NCBI GenBank assembly: GCA_002071385.1
Contig: MWFB01000021.1
Span: 1 to 34,348 of the forward strand
From: Bacteroidetes bacterium ADurb.Bin013
GTDB taxonomy: Bacteria > Bacteroidota > Bacteroidia > Bacteroidales > UBA932
Length of the DNA stretch: 34,348 bases
Reading direction: 5' to 3'
Both the position numbers and the translations under genes were made by a program. The notes under the pieces are model-generated. The model was not told where the DNA came from, did no database searches, and was given only the letters and a program-made list of their open reading frames with translations. Position 1 is the first letter of the stretch. Every line of letters begins with the position of its first letter. Shown in pieces: positions 7,446-15,376 of the stretch.

Positions 7446-8063
7446 TCAATCCAACTTTATGGTTACCATGCCTCTCGGCTTGAAGGGCTTGGGACGCTCC
7501 AGGTAAAGCGGGATGGAATCGCGACGGGAAGTGGTGTCAACAACTGCAAGGATACGCAGCGGTTGTGCTTTGTACAAAGAATCCCTGTCCACGCTCCATT
7601 CTTGTTCCCGGGAGGGATCGTAAGGCAGGATCTGCTTAAGGGACTGTTTCAACACCAGATCGTGTTTGTCTGCTACAGAATCCCTGAGCCAGTTGTTGAA
7701 ACGCTCAACAAGAGCCCTTTGTTCTTCTTTAAGGGTCAACTGCTCATTATAGAGGGTCCTTTCTTCATCAAGGGACTTGCGCAACCTGCTGAGCATGGAT
7801 TTGAACCGTGTTGGCCTTGTTGAATAATAATTCATGGTGGCCATGAACTGCTCAGTTGTATAACCGTACTTATCCAGGATGGGCGGATAGACCAAGGTGG
7901 AATCGGCCAGAATTTTCAACGTCTCGCTGCGTTCCAGGATCACGTCTGTCAGAAACATCTCGCGGAGTACCTGTTCCAAATCATTGGCAGGTATCCGTTT
8001 CGTCCCCTGGTTACAGGCAGGTAATAATAACAATATGCATAGTATTGTCAGTGCATTCCTCAT
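7446..8063 (-). CDS. DUF4296 domain lipoprotein
   Basis: 205 residues. The signal peptide ends in a lipobox (MRNALTILCILLLLPAC, Cys17). The DUF4296 pattern follows at about residues 25-110: LEQVLREMFLTDVILERS, then a DKYGYTTEQFMATMNYYS motif and a charged helix. The function of DUF4296 is unknown; it is an exported, membrane-anchored protein typical of Bacteroidota. Its ATG overlaps the stop of the preceding GH13 gene (ATGA, 8060-8063), which indicates translational coupling. Confidence 0.8.
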   Translation of the reverse strand: MRNALTILCILLLLPACNQGTKRIPANDLEQVLREMFLTDVILERSETLKILADSTLVYPPILDKYGYTTEQFMATMNYYSTRPTRFKSMLSRLRKSLDEERTLYNEQLTLKEEQRALVERFNNWLRDSVADKHDLVLKQSLKQILPYDPSREQEWSVDRDSLYKAQPLRILAVVDTTSRRDSIPLYLERPKPFKPRGMVTIKLD

Positions 8064-9898
8064 ATACCTGCAAAGGTAAAGAAAATTGCGGTCTGAGCCG
8101 GTACCTGTATTGATTGCCCGACCGTAATTTCCCTTCCACTCATTACTTCTGTGCCTTTGGAAGCCTTGCCCAGGCCTTCAGCATACTTCTGCCAGTCAAC
8201 CGCGACCGGTTCGTTTCCGTTGTTTATCAGGACCATCACACACTCATTGTCCAGTATCCTGAAATAAACATACATGTTCTCCCCGTAATCGGGCAGGAAG
8301 TGAAGCAACCGGCCGTATTGCACGGTCTGCGAGGTTTTTCTCCAGGTCAGCAGCCTTGATATGTAACTGAATACATTTTCTTCCAGGGGATCGCGGCCTT
8401 CTGCTGTCAGTACCCGGGCGAGCATGGGGGCCCTTTCTTCCCCGTGGCCCAGCTTTTTGCTGTCACGGGCGGCCAGAAGAACCTCTGTCCCATAATATAT
8501 CTGGGGAATTCCACGGGTGGTGGCAAGAAAAGTATATGCCATTTTCAATTTTTCCGGGTTGCGGCCCAGAGTTTCATACATGCGGTTTGTGTCATGATTT
8601 TCTCCAAAAACCAGCAATTCGTTGGGATTTTTGTATACAAAATCGTTTGCGATCATATTGTAAAGGCGGACCATGCCCTGTCCCCAGCCGGGATTGGTGT
8701 CTTCTATGAAAGCACGTGAAATTTCTCCCATAAGGGGGAAATCCATCACCGTAGGACCGCTGGGCCATGGTCCCCTTTCCCAGTAAGCAACCTGGTGGGG
8801 AAAGTTGAACCAGCATTCTGCCAGAACGGTAGCGTTGGGATATTCCTTTCTCAGGGCAGCAGTATAGGCGGAAATGGCTTTCTCGTTTGAATAGGGATAC
8901 GTATCAATCCTGACTCCCGCAAGACCGGCGTATTCCATCCACCAGACCGTGGCCTGGATAAAATACTGCAGTACAAATGGATTCTCCAGGTTCATATCGG
9001 GCATGGAGGTATCAAACCACCCCTGTGTACACAATTCATTGTCAATGGCTGCAGCATGGGGGTCCATATGGGTACTCATGGCATAGTTGGAGCGTGTATA
9101 TGTGCCAAAGACATGGATCCAGTCTTTAAAAGGCAGATCTTTCATCCACCAGTGGGCCGTGCCGCAATGGTTGGGCACTATGTCCTGCAGAAATGATATG
9201 CCCCTTGATGCTGCCTCCTTTACGAGTTCCCTGTAAGTTTCATTCGTTCCGAAACGCGGATCGATCTTATAATAATCGGCACAGGCGTATCCGTGGTACG
9301 ATACCGCCGGCTCATCATCAAGGGTAACGGGTGTCGGCCAGACAGAAGTAATCCCCAGCTCTTCAAGGTAATCCAGGCTCATGCGTATCCCTTCCAGGTC
9401 TCCTCCCTGACGTCCGTAATCATCTTTAGGGTCCGCTTTTTCTGCCGTGCAGGGAGTGGAATCATTTTCGAGATCTCCGTTCACAAACCGGTCAGGCATG
9501 AGCAGGTACAGTACATCCGAGGAAGAAAGCCCGAAACGTTTTGAGGAATTCTCAGTCCTTTCATGCAGGGTATAAACGAAATTCAATTTCTTTTTTCCGT
9601 TTGACCACTGGAATGTATAATCTCCCGCCGGAACACCCGCGGGTATGTTTATATCCAGAAACAAGTAATTGGGGCTGTCTGCTTTGTGAACAGCAGCAAT
9701 AGCTATACCGGGAGTCAACACGGTGACCGTTCCTTCGCCCAGACCCGGGCCATGGATCATGAGCTGCAGCTGTGTTTCCATACCAACCCACCAGCAAGGA
9801 GGTTCTATGCGTTGCACTACCGGTTTACCGGTTTGTACAGCGCTGGCAGTAGTTGTCATAAATGTAAGAAGGACGATAAGGAAAAAAAATCTTTTCAT
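8060..9898 (-). CDS. susA: SusA-like GH13 neopullulanase/cyclomaltodextrinase
   Basis: 612 residues, close to B. thetaiotaomicron SusA. A signal peptide without lipobox (cleavage near ASA-VQ) points to the periplasm. An N-terminal beta domain of cyclomaltodextrinase type (about 24-113) precedes the GH13 barrel. Region I is DIVPNH. The nucleophile is D332 (GVRIDTYPY), the acid/base E361 (VLAECW), and the third acid D436 (GENHDTNR). A C-terminal beta domain follows. It would cut imported malto-oligosaccharides. It is 4 nt after the preceding GH13 gene and overlaps the DUF4296 gene. The symbol follows resemblance to SusA; substrate preference cannot be read from sequence alone. Confidence 0.85.
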   Translation of the reverse strand: MKRFFFLIVLLTFMTTTASAVQTGKPVVQRIEPPCWWVGMETQLQLMIHGPGLGEGTVTVLTPGIAIAAVHKADSPNYLFLDINIPAGVPAGDYTFQWSNGKKKLNFVYTLHERTENSSKRFGLSSSDVLYLLMPDRFVNGDLENDSTPCTAEKADPKDDYGRQGGDLEGIRMSLDYLEELGITSVWPTPVTLDDEPAVSYHGYACADYYKIDPRFGTNETYRELVKEAASRGISFLQDIVPNHCGTAHWWMKDLPFKDWIHVFGTYTRSNYAMSTHMDPHAAAIDNELCTQGWFDTSMPDMNLENPFVLQYFIQATVWWMEYAGLAGVRIDTYPYSNEKAISAYTAALRKEYPNATVLAECWFNFPHQVAYWERGPWPSGPTVMDFPLMGEISRAFIEDTNPGWGQGMVRLYNMIANDFVYKNPNELLVFGENHDTNRMYETLGRNPEKLKMAYTFLATTRGIPQIYYGTEVLLAARDSKKLGHGEERAPMLARVLTAEGRDPLEENVFSYISRLLTWRKTSQTVQYGRLLHFLPDYGENMYVYFRILDNECVMVLINNGNEPVAVDWQKYAEGLGKASKGTEVMSGREITVGQSIQVPAQTAIFFTFAGI

Positions 9899-9902
9899 GG
9901 CT

Positions 9903-11243
9903 TTATTGTGAAGTCAGGATCCTGAAACCATACGGTTCCATATCCCAGTTGTAATCAGGAGTAACGTTGAAAAGGGTTTGATCATTCCAGTCCGTATATG
10001 TCCCGTCTGCCAGGTTTCCTGTAAACCTGAAAGAGACCGGCTGGCTGTCAAAATTGAAAATGGCCAGCACTTTGCTGCCTGCTTTTTCCCTTATGAAAGC
10101 AAATACTGAGGAGGCAGCTGTGTGGGGCACTTCCTGGAGGATGCCTCCGTATGGAGGTACCTGCAAAGCATCTGAACTCTTTTTTAACTTGATGAGGTTT
10201 TTATAGAATTCCATGAAAGAATCGGGATCGGAAGGTTGCAGGGTGTCTTTTTCAAAGAATTGCAGTCTTTTGATGTTACCCACTTCCTGTCCCGTGTAAA
10301 TCAGGGGAATTCCGGGAAGCACAAAGGTGAAGGCTGCCATCTGCAGTGCCGCGTCTCCCATTCGTTCAAACTCGGTCCCGCTCCATGAATTCTCATCATG
10401 GTTTGAGGTAAAGAGCAGGGGGATGGCATGCGGACCAAATTCAGTGTTCATGCTATTCAGGTCTTTTCTCAGGCTGTCCGCAACCTTTTCTCCTCTGGCC
10501 ACACTGTTCATGGTATGGTGAAATCTCCAGGCATAGTATGCATTGAATGCCTCCCTGGTATTTATGGGATTCTCTGATTCCGCCAGCATGAAGATACCGG
10601 GTTTGTGCTCTTTCAAGACAGGAACGGCCCAATTCCAGAAATCGACAGGTGTCAGATCGGCCATATCGCAGCGGAAACCGTCCACATTGACCTCTTCCAC
10701 CCAGAAAAGCATTTTATCCAGCATGGCCTGGCGCATCTCCTGGTTATTGTAGTTCAAACGTGCCACATCGGACCAGTCATACAGGAATTCGGGCTCTCCG
10801 TCGGGCCTTCTTATATACCAGTCTTGCTGGTCCAGCCAAACGGCATCGCGGGAAGTGTGAGCTGCCACCCAGTCCAGAATGACCTTCATACCCAGTTCGT
10901 GTGCTTTGTCAACCAACAGTTTGAAATCCTCCAATGTTCCGAATTCCGGATTGACCGCGCCGTAATCCCTTATGGAATAATATGAGCCGAGGGTTCCTTT
11001 ACGTCCTTCCATCCCGATAGGATAGATGGGCATAAACCATAACACATCCACCCCCAGTTCCTTTAATCCGGGCAACATGTCGGCAAAGGCGTTGAAAGTT
11101 CCCTCCGTAGTTATCTGTCTTGTGTTCACCTCATAAATAACGGCATTTCTAATCCATTGTGGATGGATTTCTTCTCCGCCCTGTTGTGTGCATCCTCCTG
11201 CTAACATCATCATAAAACTAATAATAATCAGTGTCTTTTTCAT
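9903..11243 (-). CDS. GH13 alpha-amylase-family lipoprotein, compact
   Basis: 446 residues. The signal ends in a lipobox (LAGGC), followed by TQQGGEE. The GH13 barrel starts almost at once (IRNAVIYEVNTRQ), with no N-terminal accessory domain. Predicted catalytic residues are D193 (GFRCDMAD), E222 (LAESE) and D283 (TSNHDEN). Region I reads DWVAAHTS: Asp and His are kept, but the usual Asn before His is Ala, which is uncommon among amylases. A short C-terminal beta domain ends the protein. It lies 9 nt after the 691-residue GH13 gene. It is likely to act on maltodextrins outside the cytoplasm; the exact specificity is unclear. Confidence 0.85.
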   Translation of the reverse strand: MKKTLIIISFMMMLAGGCTQQGGEEIHPQWIRNAVIYEVNTRQITTEGTFNAFADMLPGLKELGVDVLWFMPIYPIGMEGRKGTLGSYYSIRDYGAVNPEFGTLEDFKLLVDKAHELGMKVILDWVAAHTSRDAVWLDQQDWYIRRPDGEPEFLYDWSDVARLNYNNQEMRQAMLDKMLFWVEEVNVDGFRCDMADLTPVDFWNWAVPVLKEHKPGIFMLAESENPINTREAFNAYYAWRFHHTMNSVARGEKVADSLRKDLNSMNTEFGPHAIPLLFTSNHDENSWSGTEFERMGDAALQMAAFTFVLPGIPLIYTGQEVGNIKRLQFFEKDTLQPSDPDSFMEFYKNLIKLKKSSDALQVPPYGGILQEVPHTAASSVFAFIREKAGSKVLAIFNFDSQPVSFRFTGNLADGTYTDWNDQTLFNVTPDYNWDMEPYGFRILTSQ

Positions 11244-11252
11244 TGTATTCTG

Positions 11253-13328
11253 TCATTCAATTACCATGATTGTGAAACCTTGCGGTGCTACAACGGTTTC
11301 TCCCATATACGGGACCATACTGTCGGTGCTCAGGCCAAAAGGCAAACTAAGGGAACGGATATCGAAGAAATCATGACCCTTGTTCAGGTACACTGCAACG
11401 GCTTTTCCCATGTAAATGCGCACATAGGCCAGCACATCCCTGCTCACGTGAAGCGGGAACAGATCACCATAGAGCAGGGCAAGGTTTGTGCTTCTGAGCG
11501 ATGTCAACCTCCTTACCCTTTCTTTCAGACGAACCTGTTGTGGTGTATAGCCTTCAAAGATCATCATCCTGCGGTTGTCCGGGTCGTTGGCTCCCGGCAT
11601 TCCAATTTCATCTCCGTAATATATGCAGGGAATTCCAGGCAAGGTCATGTTCAAGGCGTGTAGCATGGCCAGGTAATCGAAGGATTCGGGTTTACCGGTA
11701 CCAATCCTTCTTTTCCAGCCTGCCAGCTTCTGGTTTTCATCCAAGCCCAGATCACCTCCGGCAAGGGATATATACCTTGCCATGTCGTGGTTGCCGCTGA
11801 TATTCCCCATCAGGTTATGATACCCATATTGAATCAGACATGTTTCCAGCTGATCCCATAAATTCTCAAAAGATCCTCCCGGGGCAACGGTGGCGTTCAA
11901 AAAAGCATAGTACAGGTTGAAATCAAACTGGCCATCCAGCATTCCTTTTTTTACGTAACTACCTATCAAAGAAGGTGAACCATACGTTTCTCCAATCTGT
12001 AGAACTGTCCTGTCGGGAAACTCCTTGGTTATTTTCCGGGTAAGCGTCCTCCAGAACAACTCGTCGATGTGTTTGGTGGCATCATGCCGAAAACCGTCTA
12101 AATCAAAATGTTGCAACCAGAAAAGCGCGGAATCGGACAATGCCTGGCATACATCCGGCCTTGAAAAATCAAATTTGGGAATGTGTTTGTCAAACCAGGT
12201 GGTGAGCCTGAATTCATCCCATAATTCAAAATTGGGGCGCCCGTCGGGCGTCACAGGAGATGTAACCCAGTCGGGATGTTGCTGTAAAGTGGGACTGTTT
12301 ATGTGCATGTGGTTGGCTACATGATCCAGGATAACATTCATATTATCCTCATGGGCCCTGTCCAGCAGCTCTGTAAGGACCTGTTCATTCCCAAACCGGT
12401 CATCCACTTTTGTTATGTACAAAGGCCAGTATCCGTGGTAACCACTGAATTTGGTTTTGGGATCTTCTATTTGTCCCCAGGCGTCATAGGGATTCTGTGT
12501 TATGGGGGAAAGCCATATGGTGTTGACACCCAGTTCGCGAAAAAATCCCTCTTTGATCTTCAGGACCACCCCTTCAAGGTCGCCTCCCTGGTAATCTACC
12601 CTGGGAAGCACTTCCGGAGAATTGATCCTGCGATCGTTGGCAGGATTTCCGTTGAAAAAACGGTCTACAAACACCTGGTACATGATTCGTGCATGCTTAT
12701 CGCTGCGGGTGATCTGATCCTGCCTCAAAACCGGCCGGCCCTTATCAAGAGGGATGAGCAGGTCGTTTGAATGACCGCCCTGGTTTACTGCATAAACCCG
12801 CACCCATGACCTGTCCATCAATGCAGTGAATCCCGGCAACAGTACATTGTATACATCCGTGATCCGTACTGTCTGTACCAGGCTGTTCTGCCAGAAGAGG
12901 TATAACGTGGCCGGACCATTCTCAATCCTTACGGTAAAAAGGGCATCTGTATCTGGTGATGCCGGAAAAACGGCCAGACGTGGAGCTGCCTGTGTTTGCA
13001 ATGTCATTCTCCGGACCGGTATGTTTCCGACCTGACCTTTGGTGTGCACATTGAGCACAGTCATTGCGGGCGTGTCCTCGTGCAGGATGATCATCACCGT
13101 ATCCTGTCCCTGGTAAGGTATCACCTTCAGGTTGGGTGAATCCGTCCTGTCAACCTTGTCTATAGATGGAAAATAGTCCCTTACCAGAACTATGGTTGTA
13201 TCCTGTTCCAGGTTAAGGACTGTTGCTGGTTCCAGCACATCAAAAACAGATTTCCTGGAAACGGAAGGTGAACATGCCTGTAAAAGGACAAGGATCCCCG
13301 TCAGAAGCAAACAGGAAAAGCTTTTCAT
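11253..13328 (-). CDS. GH13 lipoprotein with N-terminal beta-sandwich region
   Basis: 691 residues. The signal ends in a lipobox (LVLLQAC). Residues about 30-205 look like two beta-sandwich modules before the barrel (IMYQVFVDRFFNG). Region I is DHVANH. Catalytic residues are D416 (GFRHDATKH), E447 (QIGETYG) and D515 (SGNHDMAR). The barrel contains YHGYWPLYITKVDDRFG, typical of the neopullulanase/cyclomaltodextrinase side of GH13. A C-terminal beta domain closes the protein (PQGFTIMVIE). It is 7 nt after susG. The N-terminal modules may bind starch or aid dimerisation. It is probably membrane-anchored at the periplasmic or outer face. Confidence 0.85.
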   Translation of the reverse strand: MKSFSCLLLTGILVLLQACSPSVSRKSVFDVLEPATVLNLEQDTTIVLVRDYFPSIDKVDRTDSPNLKVIPYQGQDTVMIILHEDTPAMTVLNVHTKGQVGNIPVRRMTLQTQAAPRLAVFPASPDTDALFTVRIENGPATLYLFWQNSLVQTVRITDVYNVLLPGFTALMDRSWVRVYAVNQGGHSNDLLIPLDKGRPVLRQDQITRSDKHARIMYQVFVDRFFNGNPANDRRINSPEVLPRVDYQGGDLEGVVLKIKEGFFRELGVNTIWLSPITQNPYDAWGQIEDPKTKFSGYHGYWPLYITKVDDRFGNEQVLTELLDRAHEDNMNVILDHVANHMHINSPTLQQHPDWVTSPVTPDGRPNFELWDEFRLTTWFDKHIPKFDFSRPDVCQALSDSALFWLQHFDLDGFRHDATKHIDELFWRTLTRKITKEFPDRTVLQIGETYGSPSLIGSYVKKGMLDGQFDFNLYYAFLNATVAPGGSFENLWDQLETCLIQYGYHNLMGNISGNHDMARYISLAGGDLGLDENQKLAGWKRRIGTGKPESFDYLAMLHALNMTLPGIPCIYYGDEIGMPGANDPDNRRMMIFEGYTPQQVRLKERVRRLTSLRSTNLALLYGDLFPLHVSRDVLAYVRIYMGKAVAVYLNKGHDFFDIRSLSLPFGLSTDSMVPYMGETVVAPQGFTIMVIE

Positions 13329-13335
13329 GGTCGCA

Positions 13336-15372
13336 TTATTTTATTTTGAAAACAACAGATGAATACGAATCCATCTTCAACTTGTTTGTTTCTTTTTCTT
13401 TCTGAATATATACATTGCCCAGGGTAACAACCGCATGATCAATTGCGTCGTTAAGGGCAAACGTAACCTGGTCTTTTCCCAGGTTATGCAGGACAAGCAG
13501 CTTCTCACCGCCTCCGGAAAGGTACCATGCAGCCAGCTGGGGAAAGCTCGCAGATGCTTTGTCGTTGTATACCGGGTGCTCGGTCATGGTTCCTGATGCC
13601 AGAGCCGGATACGTGTTCCTGGCCCTGGAAAACCTTCGGTAAACATTCAGTATGGAAGCTGTGTCTGCCTGTTGTGTAAGAACGGTACCGACGGCCGGTG
13701 GCAGGGCCTGATCGATTTCATCTGTATAACTGGTGGTGTAGCTGTCTCCCCAGTACATAGGGCTTCTTACGTAAAGATCACCGCGTGTTTTTGTCCCTAT
13801 GTAGCCCATTTCTTCCCCGTAATAAACATAGGGAGATCCCGGAGCGGTAAGCAGTATGGCACCTGCCTGCCTTGACTTGGCCAGTGACCCTCCCAGATCT
13901 GAGCGAGCGCGGTTTTCATCGTGGTTGGACAGTTTTGTGGCACGTATGTAATCTGTCCTGTATTGCTTGTAAAGGTTCTGATAGGTAAACATATCCTTAG
14001 CCAGGTAACAGCCTGTGTTCTGACCCAGGGCCCATTGCAGCCGGTGCCAGAAAGAGAATTCAAAAAGGGCAGGCAGTCCCTTATAGTACGGAGCCACATC
14101 TTCATACCCGGAGAACACCTCCCCTACCATATAAATATCCTGATTCCTGGACAGCCTGTAATAATCATTTACGGCTTTATAGAATTTTTTAAGGAATTCC
14201 GGATTCTCATCTGAAAATTCATTGTGGTAAATATGTTTGACAGCATCCAGGCGGAAACCGTCAATGCCTGCATCTATCCAGACTTTGGCATCTTCCACAA
14301 TAGCCTTGAAAGCCGGACTCTGTTCTGCCGTTTCTACTGCTCCGTAATTCAGGTCTGCAAACCAGTTCGTCCAGAAATGAGAGTGGAACATGGTGGAACC
14401 CGGCAGCTGCAGATCGTATACATTGTCGGGATTGTCATGGGTATAAAGGACAAACGGTTTGCCGTAAGTGATCATTGAAGCCGAGGTGCTTTGTGCCCCG
14501 TATTTGGTTTTGTTGTTCCATTGGGTGGTACTGGTGCGTATCAAAAAGCCCCAGGACGAGGAGTAATTTGTCACCAATTCATATTGTCCCCCACCCTTGT
14601 CATGGAATTGCCTGATAACACCATCACCAAAATACAAGTATTTGGCATTGTCGGCAGCAGGGGCATCATTGTCCGGGTCTGCCGTTTCCGTTTCTGTCAC
14701 AGTGAGCTTTGGCTGGGCAGGATTGCTCCAGTCCAGCTTGAATGCAAGGGTTTTATCACCTGTTGTGGAAACGGTGAACCACTGTCCGCTGTCGTAACCA
14801 GATGCCCCTTCCGTTCTTATCATTGGAATTTTACCGGCAATGATATCGGAGCGCGGATCGTCCGAAAATATGTAATAATCCCGGTACGGGTTGTCGGAAG
14901 AACGGATAGCCTGGCTGAACCACCAGTGTTCCCTGCCCGTATGGTTGATGACATAATCCAGGTAAACCTTTATATCCTTTTGATGGGCAGCCCGGACAAA
15001 ATCCTTGAAATCGTCCATCGTGCCGTATACAGGATTGGTCTTGCTGTAATCCTTCACATCATAACCGTGATAGGACATAGCCGGATGAACGGGTGAGAGC
15101 CATATTGCAGTGGCGCCAAGCCGGTCAATGTACTCCAGCTTGTCCGCAAGTCCCTCAAAATCGCCCCATCCGTCTCCGTCCTTATCGGCAAATGAATAAA
15201 CAAGGAGCTGATAGGTGATATCAGCTCTCTTGTTTCCATCCCATGCCCGGGGAGTTTCCTTTACCCTGGAGAATGAAGCTCCGTTATCCGGATCGCTTCC
15301 CGGTGTGGGTTCCTTCCGACAAGATGCAAAGAGAAGGAAAAGGGCGCAAAGTATTATTGCGCTCCTTTTCAT
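13336..15372 (-). CDS. susG: SusG-like surface alpha-amylase (GH13 with inserted CBM58)
   Basis: 678 residues (B. theta SusG 692). Lipobox LLFASC (Cys18). The barrel begins DITYQLLVYSFADKDGDGWG. An insertion of about 120 residues in domain B (about 205-325), rich in Trp, Tyr and Thr, corresponds in place to the CBM58 of SusG. Catalytic residues are D376 (GFRLDAVKH), E418 (MVGEVF) and D485 (LSNHDEN). These sit 12-13 positions before SusG D388, E431 and D498, a constant offset that supports orthology. The enzyme is known to cleave starch at the cell surface for import through SusCD. It lies 4 nt after the SusF-like gene, in the same order as the classical sus operon. Confidence 0.93.
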   Translation of the reverse strand: MKRSAIILCALFLLFASCRKEPTPGSDPDNGASFSRVKETPRAWDGNKRADITYQLLVYSFADKDGDGWGDFEGLADKLEYIDRLGATAIWLSPVHPAMSYHGYDVKDYSKTNPVYGTMDDFKDFVRAAHQKDIKVYLDYVINHTGREHWWFSQAIRSSDNPYRDYYIFSDDPRSDIIAGKIPMIRTEGASGYDSGQWFTVSTTGDKTLAFKLDWSNPAQPKLTVTETETADPDNDAPAADNAKYLYFGDGVIRQFHDKGGGQYELVTNYSSSWGFLIRTSTTQWNNKTKYGAQSTSASMITYGKPFVLYTHDNPDNVYDLQLPGSTMFHSHFWTNWFADLNYGAVETAEQSPAFKAIVEDAKVWIDAGIDGFRLDAVKHIYHNEFSDENPEFLKKFYKAVNDYYRLSRNQDIYMVGEVFSGYEDVAPYYKGLPALFEFSFWHRLQWALGQNTGCYLAKDMFTYQNLYKQYRTDYIRATKLSNHDENRARSDLGGSLAKSRQAGAILLTAPGSPYVYYGEEMGYIGTKTRGDLYVRSPMYWGDSYTTSYTDEIDQALPPAVGTVLTQQADTASILNVYRRFSRARNTYPALASGTMTEHPVYNDKASASFPQLAAWYLSGGGEKLLVLHNLGKDQVTFALNDAIDHAVVTLGNVYIQKEKETNKLKMDSYSSVVFKIK

Positions 15373-15376
15373 TGCC

